Source: CAYRXE01 sp964428205
Lineage (GTDB): Bacteria; Patescibacteriota; Gracilibacteria; Peribacterales; Peribacteraceae
DNA: 44,379 nucleotides
Direction of reading: 5' to 3'
NCBI GenBank assembly: GCA_964428205.1
Contig: CAYRXE010000004.1
Span: forward strand, 1-44,379
The translations under genes and the position numbers were made by a program. The notes under the pieces are model-generated. The model saw only the letters and a list, made by a program, of their open reading frames with translations, made no database searches and was not told the origin of the DNA. Shown piece by piece: positions 16,432-24,272 of this stretch; position 1 is the stretch's first letter, and each line of letters starts with the position of its first letter.

Positions 16432-17748
16432 ATGCGTCAATTTTCTGCCTTTCTGGCCGCACTCATCATCAGTCTCACGCCTGTGAGCGCTCTCGCCGCA
16501 CCTCCAAGTGTCACGGGATTGAAAGCGGACTATAAAGACAACGCGATCATGGTCAGCTGGAACGCATCCGAAGATCTCACGGTCGCGTACTACCGCATCT
16601 ACTGGAGTCGCCAGTCTATTTTGGAAAACGGCGGACGCTGGGAAGACTTCGCAGCAACTGCGGGGAAGGAACCGGCGTATCAGCTTCGCGATTTCCCACA
16701 GGCTCCGAGTCTCTGGATCGCCGTCATGGCTGTGACGACCTATGGGGAAGAGAGTCCGGTGTTTACCGAGGAAGTAAAAGTGGATTTGTTTGGCGGAACT
16801 GCTTCATCTGCACAGTCATCTGCTGCAGTGAGTACCTCTTCTGTCTCGACAGATTCTCCTGCTTCATCTGCATCCTCGGTGTCCTCTGCATCATCTTCGA
16901 TGCCGCTGACATTTGATTTGCTCTCGGCACAGGCAGTCTCCGCTACAGGCGTGCTGCTCACGTTCTCCATGCCTATCTCCATCAAAGCCACAGATGCGGC
17001 TAAGGCATTCACGTTGATTGATGCTTCGGGAAGCCTGCTCCAGGCACGTAAGATCACGCTCAAGGACAATACCATGCTCATCGTCACGCTCCCGCAGCGC
17101 CGCGATATGCAGTACATCGTGAGTGTTTCTGATGTCGTAAAGTCTCCTTCGGGAAAGTCGGTAAGTCCGGCTCGCAGTCAGCTCACGTTCATGGGTCACC
17201 TCAATGGTCTCACGGCAGAGTCCGCACAAAATCAACAGCAGAATGTGCTTGTGCAGGATGTCGCAAACTTGAACATCCGTGCTGAGCAGCAGCTTGATGG
17301 CACGTACACGGTGACCGCTACCTGGCTCCCACGTGATGCCGTCGCGAATATCACCGCGTATCAGATTCAGCAAACGCAGGACAACGCGCAGACATGGAGT
17401 GAGGCACAGACCGTTCCTTCGAACACCACGAGCATTCGTGTGGCAGGAGTTCGCAGCGGCATGTTTGGTTTCATTGTAAAAGTCATTGGCAGTAACGGCC
17501 TCTTCTCCAGGGGTACGTACGGATCTATCGAACTCCCTGCGTTTGATCCGGGTCAGCCTCCTCAGAATCAGCCACCTCTCACGGGTAATGTGACGAACCC
17601 TCCTGTGGTTATTCCTAAGCCTCCAAGGGTTCCGCAGACAGGCGCACCTGAGGTCTTAGTGGTGCTTCTCGCCGGCCTGGCCGGTGGGTTCCACACGTTC
17701 AAGAAACGTCAGTTGCGGCTTACGGAAGCCGAGTCAAGAAACGCTTGA
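16432..17748 (+). CDS. Secreted FN3-like surface protein with PQTG-type C-terminal anchor
   Basis: A 438-residue exported protein. The signal peptide (MRQFSAFLAALIISL...ALA, cut before APPS) is followed by a fibronectin-type III-like domain (about 25-115), a Ser-rich linker (SSAQSSAAVSTSS...), an Ig-like/bacterial beta domain (about 160-265) and a second FN3-like domain (about 280-375). A Pro-rich stretch then leads to VPQTGAPE, a hydrophobic segment (VLVVLLAGLAGGF) and KKRQ. The end resembles an LPXTG-type sorting signal with V for L, and matches the QTGPE end of the Cys-rich protein at 7122-9710. Its likely role is cell-surface binding. It stands alone between a promoter and a terminator. 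Confidence 0.8.
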   Translation: MRQFSAFLAALIISLTPVSALAAPPSVTGLKADYKDNAIMVSWNASEDLTVAYYRIYWSRQSILENGGRWEDFAATAGKEPAYQLRDFPQAPSLWIAVMAVTTYGEESPVFTEEVKVDLFGGTASSAQSSAAVSTSSVSTDSPASSASSVSSASSSMPLTFDLLSAQAVSATGVLLTFSMPISIKATDAAKAFTLIDASGSLLQARKITLKDNTMLIVTLPQRRDMQYIVSVSDVVKSPSGKSVSPARSQLTFMGHLNGLTAESAQNQQQNVLVQDVANLNIRAEQQLDGTYTVTATWLPRDAVANITAYQIQQTQDNAQTWSEAQTVPSNTTSIRVAGVRSGMFGFIVKVIGSNGLFSRGTYGSIELPAFDPGQPPQNQPPLTGNVTNPPVVIPKPPRVPQTGAPEVLVVLLAGLAGGFHTFKKRQLRLTEAESRNA

Positions 17749-17753
17749 TGCCA

Positions 17754-17775
17754 AGGTTCGTTTGAACCTATTTCA
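17754..17775 (+). terminator. Terminator after the FN3-like gene
   Basis: A perfect 6-bp stem AGGTTC/GAACCT with a GTTT loop, followed by ATTTC. The U tract is short, so the terminator is probably weak. Confidence 0.55.
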
Positions 17776-17806
17776 TCGTATCTACTGACCAGATTCACTA
17801 GGAGTG

Positions 17807-18646
17807 ATGAGAATCTCTCTCAAGACTTGGCTCGGTATTTTCGGCGTGCTGATCGTGGCATCCGCCATGCTCACGCTGGAATGGCGCAAGCTCCCAGATG
17901 GCAAACTCCACTTCTACGCACTCGACGTTGGCCAGGGTGATGCGCTGCTGATGGTCACGCCTTCGGGCCGCACGATTCTGATGGATGCAGGTCCCGACCT
18001 GAGTGCTCTGCAGAAGCTCTCGGAGGTACTGCCACTGCTTCGGAGACGCGTTGACCTCATCGTGCTCAGTCATCCTCACCAAGATCACCTTGGGGCATTT
18101 CCCGACCTCCTCGAGCGCTACCAAGTTGATGCTGCACTCTTGAGCGGCATCCAATACCCAAATGCAGACTACCTACGCATGCTCAGGCTGATGAAGGAGA
18201 AGAACGTACGCGTGATGATTCCCGATCCATCCAAAGATATCGACATGGGCGATGGCGTCGTACTGGATGTGCTGTATCCAAAACCAGGGCTCTTGGGAAA
18301 AAAGGGAAGCGAAGATGATGTGAATAACACCTCGGTAGCTTTACGAGTTCTCTACAAAGACCAATCGATCCTTCTCACGGGGGATATGGAAGTACCTGAG
18401 GAACATAAAATCCTCGCGACGGGCGCCGATGTGTCGGCGACGATTCTCAAAGTTGCACACCATGGAAGCAGAACCAGTTCGTCCACTGGCTGGCTTCTCG
18501 CGTCGCATGCGCACACCGCCGTGATCTCTGTGGGGCGGAACAACAAGTTCAAACACCCGAACACCGACGTTCTCGAACGCCTGGAACACTTCGGACTGAC
18601 CACCAGAATGACCGCGAAAGAGGGGACTATGCATCTTTCTTGGTGA
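17807..18646 (+). CDS. ComEC-type metallo-beta-lactamase hydrolase, stand-alone
   Basis: A 279-residue protein with one N-terminal membrane segment (LGIFGVLIVASAMLTL) and an extracytoplasmic metallo-beta-lactamase domain. The pattern ALDVGQGDALLM, LSHPHQDHLGAF (HxHxDH), VNNTSVALRV, LTGDM and VAHHGS is that of the C-terminal domain of ComEC/Rec2. That domain is thought to degrade the non-transported DNA strand during uptake. The competence transmembrane domain and the OB domain are absent. With the pilus cluster in the same window a role in DNA uptake or scavenging is attractive but unproven. The ATG at 17807 is preferred over the GTG at 17804; GGAG lies too close to be a normal ribosome site. 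Confidence 0.85.
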   Translation: MRISLKTWLGIFGVLIVASAMLTLEWRKLPDGKLHFYALDVGQGDALLMVTPSGRTILMDAGPDLSALQKLSEVLPLLRRRVDLIVLSHPHQDHLGAFPDLLERYQVDAALLSGIQYPNADYLRMLRLMKEKNVRVMIPDPSKDIDMGDGVVLDVLYPKPGLLGKKGSEDDVNNTSVALRVLYKDQSILLTGDMEVPEEHKILATGADVSATILKVAHHGSRTSSSTGWLLASHAHTAVISVGRNNKFKHPNTDVLERLEHFGLTTRMTAKEGTMHLSW

Positions 18647-18658
18647 TGCCAAGGAAAT

Positions 18659-18686
18659 TTGACAATACAAATGAGAGGCGTAAAAC
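18659..18686 (+). promoter_or_regulatory. Promoter of the 58-residue gene
   Basis: A perfect TTGACA (18659-18664) and TAAAAC (18681-18686) are separated by 16 nt. It gives a leader of about 70 nt. Confidence 0.6.
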
Positions 18687-18692
18687 ATACGT

Positions 18693-18705
18693 ATTGGTAA
18701 CCAAT
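18693..18705. promoter_or_regulatory. Palindrome ATTGGT-A-ACCAAT at the transcription start
   Basis: A perfect 6-bp inverted repeat around one central base lies just downstream of the -10 box, where a repressor would block transcription. It could be an operator; no regulator is identified. Confidence 0.4.
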
Positions 18706-18761
18706 GAGCAGCAAGGAGACGGCGCGTTGCCAATCCTGCTCCTTACATAAGGGACGTCTGA

Positions 18762-18938
18762 ATGAATACTGTTTTGTTTTTCCTCCCAACCGCCGCAGCA
18801 ATAGGCGGACTGGGAACCTTCACGTACTGCGTGACAAGACCAACGATTACGAAGCAGGCGTGGATCGGTGCCGGAATCAGTGCGCTCATCGTCGTGATCG
18901 CCGCCTGCATCATGGCATTCCAGCGATCATTCGAATGA
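18762..18938 (+). CDS. 58-residue membrane peptide with two hydrophobic helices
   Basis: A short gene with an AAGGGA ribosome site about 8 nt before its ATG. The product has two hydrophobic stretches: 3-20 (TVLFFLPTAAAIGGLGTF) and 34-52 (WIGAGISALIVVIAACIMA), joined by a basic loop with Cys and Lys, and ends QRSFE. A promoter lies upstream and a strong terminator downstream, so it is a complete small transcription unit. No family is recognised. The longer overlapping frame at 18704-19099 lacks protein-like features and runs into mfd. Confidence 0.7.
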   Translation: MNTVLFFLPTAAAIGGLGTFTYCVTRPTITKQAWIGAGISALIVVIAACIMAFQRSFE

Positions 18939-18963
18939 CACCCCCGTTCGTCAGGAGCACCAC

Positions 18964-18992
18964 GACGCCTCGTTTATCGGGGCGTCTTTTTT
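18964..18992. terminator. Strong terminator between the 58-residue gene and mfd
   Basis: A 9-bp stem (18964-18972 with 18978-18986, one G-U) and a 5-nt loop are followed by six T. The mfd stop codon begins inside the T tract on the other strand. Confidence 0.9.
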
Positions 18993-21900
18993 ATGCCTCC
19001 ACTTTCTCCGCCTTCTTTTCTTTCTTCTTCGCGAGAGCCTCCACTTCCATGCGCAGCTCGGCGACCCAGTCTTTGTCCTTCGCAAGAAGTGCCGACTGAT
19101 TAATGCGCAGTGTGGATCCACTGATCTTCCACTGACTGTTCACACTCAGGAGCTGCATGATTTCTTTCGCTGTTACAAACGGTGCAAGGGTGAGTACGAT
19201 CTCGGTTTCTTTGCGACCGGTGTCTTCGGCCTTCAGACGCACCACACCACCGCGTCGGCAGGCCATCTTGAGCCTGAGGATCGCAAACAGGTTTTGCACC
19301 TGAGCTGGTGGTTCGCCGTATTCCTCACGCAAATCCTGCTCGAATTCTCCGAGGATGGTTTCGTCTTCGCTACCGGCAAGCTTTTGGTACACGCTGATCT
19401 TCTCTTCGGATTCGGTGATGTAGAACGAAGGAATAAAGGCCTCGAGCGGGAGCTGGATTTCGACCGGCTGATCCGAAGTCTCTGTTTCCTCTTTGTTACC
19501 GCTGCGCAAATCATCCACAGCATTCTTGAGCATGCGCAGGTAATGGCTTACTCCGACCGTGTTCATAGTTCCTGACTGACTCGCGCCAAGGATTTCACCA
19601 GCGCCACGGATTTCTAAGTCGCGCATGGCCACCTGGAATCCGCTACCAAGTTCACAGGCTTCTACAATCGCGCGCAGGCGCTTCTTGGCATCGTCCTGGA
19701 GCTTTTGTGTGTGGTACAGGAAGTACGCATACGCCTGCACCTTCCCACGACCTACACGACCACGCAGCTGGTACAGCTGCGCGAGACCAAACTTCTCGGC
19801 CTCGTTGATGATGAGTGTGTTCGCACGCGGAAGGTCGATACCGTTTTCGATGATGGTCGAGCTCACGAGGGCTGTGTACTTACCGTTCTTAAAATCTTCG
19901 ATGCGTTCTTCCAAGACCTCTGGCTTCATCTGTCCGTGGCCCACCACAAAGGTTGCTTCGGGGATGAGCGCCTTGAGCTTTTGAGCGAAGGCATCAATGG
20001 TCTCCACGCGGTTATGGAGGATGAAACACTGACCATCGCGCTTCATTTCGGCGAGCACGGCCTGGCGCACGAGTTCATCACTGTATTTACGGACCTCGGT
20101 GATGATTGGAAGGCGACCTGGAGGGGGAGTGGTGATGGTGGAGATGTCGCGGAGCTTATGGAGACCCAAGTTGAGCGTGCGTGGTATGGGCGTTGCTGTG
20201 AGCGTGAGGATGTCGACCTCGGAACGGAGTTCTTTGAACTTCTCTTTCTGCTTCACGCCAAAGCGCTGCTCTTCGTCGATGATCACGAGACCAAGGTTGA
20301 AGAACTTCACGTCTTCTTGGAGCAAGCGATGTGTGCCAATCACAATGTCGGCATCTCCTTTGCGCAGCTTCTCGAGCGAAACCTTTTGCTCGGCAGGGGA
20401 GCGGAATCTACTCATCATTTCGATACGCACTTTGAACTGCGACATACGCTCCTGGAAGTTCTTAAAGTGCTGGTCGGCAAGAATGGTAATCGGTGCAATC
20501 ACAGCTACCTGCTTACCAGCTTGTACAGCTTTAAAGGCGGCACGCATCGCCACTTCTGTTTTACCGAATCCCACGTCTCCACACACGAGGCGATCCATAG
20601 GGCGGCCGCTTTCCATATCGTTCTTGATGTCTTGGATGGCTTTGATCTGACCGGGGGTTTCTGTGTAGGGGAATGCTTCTTCGAATTTGCGCTGCACGGC
20701 AGAGTCTTCGCCAAACGAATGGCCCTTACTCTTTGCGCGCTTGGCGTAGAGATTCAAAAGCTCCTTTGCGATCTCCTTGGTTTCCACACGCATCTTCTCG
20801 GTTACCTTCTTCCACTCAGACGTACCAAGACGCGTGAGCACCGGCTCGGTGCCTTCTTCGGTCACATACTTACTGAGCTTGTCTGCCTGGTCGACCGGCA
20901 CGAACAATTTATCTCCTTCTGCATATGTGAGTTCCAAGTATTCACGAGAGACCTCATCAATCTCTTTCTGCGTCATGCCCTCAAAGTGGCCAATACCGTG
21001 TTCCATGTGCACCACATAGTCACCAGCCTGGAGCGACGTGATGAAATCGAGGGCGAGCTTGGCAACACTGCGCTGCTTACCTGCCTTTTTGAGCGTGAAG
21101 ATTTCGCGATCAGTGAGAAGCGCGCATTCTAAATCCGGGTTCTGGAGTGAGTGGGGGAGAAGATCATCTTCTCCGGCAGAGATCACCGTCACCGCACCAA
21201 CGCGCTGATCATCTTCATGGTCTGCGTAGGGGATGCGTTCTTCTTTGAGAATTCCCACAAGCTCATCGGCACGCTTGGTGACCACGAGCAACCTCCACTC
21301 CTGCGTGAGCTTGTCGCGGATGTCGTTGAGGAAGTCTGTGAGTGTGTAGAACTTGAGCACGGAGAGATAGCGCAGGTGCACATGGCCCTCTTCTGTTTGT
21401 GGGAATGCCGTGAACGAAAGATATGTCGGACTCTTTGCCCCTGTGGGATGTTCAAGATCATCCTGGTCGTCGTACACAAGCAAACTGTCTTTGGGCATCT
21501 GCTCACCGAGTGGCAACTCGTGTTCCCATACCGCGGGGAAGATTGCGAGCTCATCTCCGCCTGGATGTGTCTTACTGAGATCTTCCTGATCCACTCTGCG
21601 GATTTCCACCACACGATCGAAATCGAACGACACGCGGTAGGGGGCGTCTGCTTGGATAGGGAAAATATCGAGCGTATCGCCAATTCTCCTATATTCACCC
21701 GGGGTGATCATCAGATCATTCCCATGCGCGTAGCCACGCTCCAACAGGTCTTCGACAAATTGAGTAAAGGGAACGTCCTCACCTTTTTTGAGAACCAACT
21801 TTTGTTCCTCCATCTCCTCAAAAGAAGGGAAGGGGAGTTCCCACTGCTCGCGATCAATCAAAAATGTTGCAGAGGATTTTTTATCCTGGAGTTCCTGCAT

Positions 21901-22194
21901 GCACAAAAGGAATGACTGGAGTGCGCGCCCAAGAGTTTCTGGATCCTCCATGTTTGGAAGCAGGAGATCTTCGGACGCCACCTCAAAGAAGTTCAGCCAG
22001 TGTCTCAACCCCTCTACACTTCCCTCATTACTCACCACCACTGTCGGCTGTGGATGAAAATGGAGTAAGCGACTGAGCAGCAACGCCTTAGCTGTTTCGT
22101 TGCTCGCACCAGAGATCGTCAAATACCTCTTCTTTTGGAGGAGATCAGAGAGTTCCCGATGCGTCTCATTCCCGAGGAGAAGCGAGGGCTTCAT
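18991..22194 (-). CDS. mfd: Transcription-repair coupling factor
   Basis: A 1067-residue ATP-dependent translocase that removes stalled RNA polymerase and recruits UvrA. The domains are in the usual order: an N-terminal UvrB-like region, the RNA-polymerase-interaction (CarD-like) domain at about 385-455 (GDYVVHMEHGIGHFEG), and a RecG-like motor with Walker A GDVGFGKTEVA (about 540), DEEQRFGV, TATPIPRTL and LRGRVGRG. The C-terminal TRCF domain ends in a Lys/Glu tail. Length is slightly short of the E. coli protein. A promoter lies about 75 nt upstream. It follows dnaN on the same strand. Confidence 0.97.
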   Translation of the reverse strand: MKPSLLLGNETHRELSDLLQKKRYLTISGASNETAKALLLSRLLHFHPQPTVVVSNEGSVEGLRHWLNFFEVASEDLLLPNMEDPETLGRALQSFLLCMQELQDKKSSATFLIDREQWELPFPSFEEMEEQKLVLKKGEDVPFTQFVEDLLERGYAHGNDLMITPGEYRRIGDTLDIFPIQADAPYRVSFDFDRVVEIRRVDQEDLSKTHPGGDELAIFPAVWEHELPLGEQMPKDSLLVYDDQDDLEHPTGAKSPTYLSFTAFPQTEEGHVHLRYLSVLKFYTLTDFLNDIRDKLTQEWRLLVVTKRADELVGILKEERIPYADHEDDQRVGAVTVISAGEDDLLPHSLQNPDLECALLTDREIFTLKKAGKQRSVAKLALDFITSLQAGDYVVHMEHGIGHFEGMTQKEIDEVSREYLELTYAEGDKLFVPVDQADKLSKYVTEEGTEPVLTRLGTSEWKKVTEKMRVETKEIAKELLNLYAKRAKSKGHSFGEDSAVQRKFEEAFPYTETPGQIKAIQDIKNDMESGRPMDRLVCGDVGFGKTEVAMRAAFKAVQAGKQVAVIAPITILADQHFKNFQERMSQFKVRIEMMSRFRSPAEQKVSLEKLRKGDADIVIGTHRLLQEDVKFFNLGLVIIDEEQRFGVKQKEKFKELRSEVDILTLTATPIPRTLNLGLHKLRDISTITTPPPGRLPIITEVRKYSDELVRQAVLAEMKRDGQCFILHNRVETIDAFAQKLKALIPEATFVVGHGQMKPEVLEERIEDFKNGKYTALVSSTIIENGIDLPRANTLIINEAEKFGLAQLYQLRGRVGRGKVQAYAYFLYHTQKLQDDAKKRLRAIVEACELGSGFQVAMRDLEIRGAGEILGASQSGTMNTVGVSHYLRMLKNAVDDLRSGNKEETETSDQPVEIQLPLEAFIPSFYITESEEKISVYQKLAGSEDETILGEFEQDLREEYGEPPAQVQNLFAILRLKMACRRGGVVRLKAEDTGRKETEIVLTLAPFVTAKEIMQLLSVNSQWKISGSTLRINQSALLAKDKDWVAELRMEVEALAKKKEKKAEKVEA

Positions 22195-22267
22195 GTTACG
22201 AAAAAACCGATACTATCCCCGAATCCAAAATGGATGCGGAGTGGTTACAAATGACGTTTCTGTAGAT

Positions 22268-22278
22268 ATTGTAGCACT
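22268..22278 (-). promoter_or_regulatory. Promoter of mfd (extended -10)
   Basis: On the minus strand TGC-TACAAT (TACAAT at 22268-22273) forms an extended -10, with TTGTAG 16 nt upstream. The leader is about 65-70 nt. Confidence 0.55.
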
Positions 22279-22308
22279 TTCCAGCCCCTCTACAAGATCT
22301 CTATTCGA

Positions 22309-23460
22309 CTACTCGGCCTCCTGAAGCCTCAACGGCATGATCAGGTGCAGAAGCGCCGTATCCTCTGGAAGAGTGAACACTGCCGGGCGCATGGAATCTG
22401 CAATATGGAGCACCAAACTTTCACTTCCCACATGACCAAGGAAATCCAAAAGGTAACTTGAGCTCAAAGCAATTTTGCTGTCCGCACCCTGCACATCCAA
22501 TTCAAATGTCGACTCATCCTTACCCGCTTGAGTTTGGGGTGTGGAAATACGCACACCACCCTTACTACAACTGAAGGTAAGTGTGTTATTCACTTCTTTG
22601 GCAAAGTAGTGCATACGCTTTACCGCAGTTTGTAACTCGTGTGTCGCAAATACCGTGCTAGTGATTTCTTCTTTAGGAATAATTTGTTTGTAGTCTGGGA
22701 ATTTTCCTTCAATCAAACGAGAGAGGAGGTGATGACTACCCAACACAAACTCCACCTGCTGCTTACTGAGCGCCACTTCGACTGTCTGCTCGGATACATC
22801 GGGCTTTGCACCCTTCTGCTGATCCATAGGATCAATACCACCCAGGATCAACTTCAGCTCCTCAAGCACCTTCACAGGGATGATGCAGGAGAATTCCTCT
22901 TTGATGCCGCCTGCAGGAATGGTGTATTCCGACAAACGGTAACTATCTGTAGCTGCAAAAATAATGGCGCCCTTCTCGCAACGAATAGACACGCCTGAGA
23001 GCACGGGGCGCAAACTTGTACGTGCTGCGGCAAATGTCACATAGTGCAGCGCGCGAAGAAGGGGAGTGATGGGTAAGGCAATGGTGATCTGCCTATCAAT
23101 ACTTGGAATTGTTGGATATTCCGTCGCAGCTTCACCAGAAAGCATGGCTTTGGATTTCTTTGATACACAACGCAATTGTGTACCCTCAATAGTCTCTAAA
23201 AGAATTTCTGGATCGCTGCAATATTGCGCGATGTTTAAAATCGCTTTTGAAGGAATGGTTATTGATCCTTCATTTTCAATAGAAGCTTCAAAACTTGTGA
23301 CAATACTTAACTCCAAATCCGTTGCGCTGACTGTGCAACGATTTCCTTCTGCTTGTAATAAAATATTCCCTAAAATCGGAAGAGCCTGTTGACCACCTAT
23401 CGCACGACTCACCATCTGTAGTGAGCGCTGTAGGTCCGATGTTCCACAGGAAAATTTCAT
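22309..23460 (-). CDS. dnaN: DNA polymerase III beta subunit (sliding clamp)
   Basis: A 383-residue clamp protein starting MKFSCGTSDLQRSL. The three-domain pattern is visible: LPILGNILLQAEGN in domain 1, ALHYVTFAAARTSLRPVLSG in domain 2, GKFPDYKQIIP in the domain 2-3 link, and a C-terminal MPLRL. It encircles DNA and holds polymerase and partner proteins. The frame is open further upstream, but that part lies in the origin region and is not clamp-like. No Shine-Dalgarno is present; TATTAC lies 8 nt before the ATG. The DnaA boxes upstream support an origin location, but dnaA is not next to it. A possible partner is the nuclease at 1307-3664, which ends in QLPLL. Confidence 0.96.
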   Translation of the reverse strand: MKFSCGTSDLQRSLQMVSRAIGGQQALPILGNILLQAEGNRCTVSATDLELSIVTSFEASIENEGSITIPSKAILNIAQYCSDPEILLETIEGTQLRCVSKKSKAMLSGEAATEYPTIPSIDRQITIALPITPLLRALHYVTFAAARTSLRPVLSGVSIRCEKGAIIFAATDSYRLSEYTIPAGGIKEEFSCIIPVKVLEELKLILGGIDPMDQQKGAKPDVSEQTVEVALSKQQVEFVLGSHHLLSRLIEGKFPDYKQIIPKEEITSTVFATHELQTAVKRMHYFAKEVNNTLTFSCSKGGVRISTPQTQAGKDESTFELDVQGADSKIALSSSYLLDFLGHVGSESLVLHIADSMRPAVFTLPEDTALLHLIMPLRLQEAE

Positions 23461-23892
23461 ATAATAGGGTAATAGAATATATAGCTTATAAGAATTAGTA
23501 ACAATAGTAGGCTCTATCACTCCATACACATTTACATGTGAGATACTGTGGAAGAGTGATAGTGAACTTAACAAAGACCTCTTTATTCAAATCAGGCAGG
23601 AGATCGTCTACTTCTTGTGTGTGGGAGGGGTGTGGATAACTTGTGGATTCCGTACTGATCGTCGCATGCCTAAGCCATAGTTTACTACTTGGCTTCGTAG
23701 AGCCAAAAATCAAACACCAGTGTGCACATCATTCTCTATGTAAAGTGGACATCAAAAAGAGGGTATCCACAGTCGTTGTGGATAACTTTTGTGAACATTT
23801 CCTCGTCTGTACTCTCAACCCGGTCTCAAAAAACCACCTTTCAAGCTGGTCTTCGAAGCGGTATAACGAGTTCCATATGAAGATGTGGATAC
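23461..23892. other. oriC: Probable replication origin (oriC) upstream of dnaN
   Basis: This gap has at least two exact DnaA boxes (TGTGGATAA, i.e. TTATCCACA, at 23631-23639 and 23777-23785). There are three near copies: TGTGGATTC 23642-23650, GTATCCACA 23763-23771 and TGTGGATAC 23884-23892. Two of the boxes face each other 5 nt apart (23763-23785). Next to dnaN lies an A/T-rich stretch (23461-23520) with repeated TAG/TAA triplets (TAATAGGGTAATAG, TAGTAACAATAGTAG), like an unwinding element with DnaA-trios. No protein gene is convincing between 23461 and 23876. Confidence 0.75.
23862..23867 (+). promoter_or_regulatory. -10 element TATAAC of the 23877 gene
   Basis: TATAAC lies 9 nt before the ATG at 23877 with a weak TTTCAA 17 nt upstream, so the mRNA would have almost no leader. 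A DnaA box follows just after the start codon, so DnaA could affect this promoter. Confidence 0.45.
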
Positions 23893-24269
23893 CCACCTGG
23901 GACACCCTCGTCACACTCCTCGGAGCAGTTCTTCTTTTAGTGCTCACACTCCGTGGATTTCTTCCGTCACAAATCAGTGCACCACTAGTGCAGCCAGGAA
24001 CATTCTTCGCAGTCACTATTGCGGCCGCAGTCATTCTTTTTGTGGGGCTTGTCTTTAGTACTGCGCGTCATAAAGAGGCATCGCCCATTATCCTCTCCGG
24101 CCTTGGCGTGCTCTGCTTACTCCTTCCGCTCCCGCAATCACTCACATTGCAGATTGTTGCTGTTCTCTCGTTTGTCGCGACTGCCATCTTGAGCGTGACG
24201 TTCCGTACACACTCTCTTGATATTCCGCGCGCTCCTTCGATGGGGGATCTCCTTCAAGACGCCCTCTAA
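23877..24269 (+). CDS. Hypothetical four-helix membrane protein next to the origin
   Basis: A 130-residue hydrophobic protein with about four membrane segments (LVTLLGAVLLLVLTLRGF; FFAVTIAAAVILFVGLVF; PIILSGLGVLCLLLPLP; IVAVLSFVATAILSVTF) and a short soluble tail. No family is recognised. The frame extends upstream to 23643, but that portion runs through the DnaA boxes and is not protein-like, so the ATG at 23877 is used. The kinase-like gene begins 3 nt after its stop, so the two are surely co-transcribed, and this protein may work with it in the membrane. Confidence 0.7.
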   Translation: MKMWIPTWDTLVTLLGAVLLLVLTLRGFLPSQISAPLVQPGTFFAVTIAAAVILFVGLVFSTARHKEASPIILSGLGVLCLLLPLPQSLTLQIVAVLSFVATAILSVTFRTHSLDIPRAPSMGDLLQDAL

Positions 24270-24272
24270 TTC

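Noticed and set aside
18704..19099. 131-residue plus-strand frame
   Set aside because: It overlaps the 58-residue gene, the terminator and the end of mfd, and its composition (Arg/Ser-rich, antisense type) is that of a chance frame.
23643..23876. Upstream coding extension of the 23877 membrane protein
   Set aside because: It runs through the DnaA boxes and encodes a low-quality sequence without family similarity; a -10 element lies just before the ATG at 23877.
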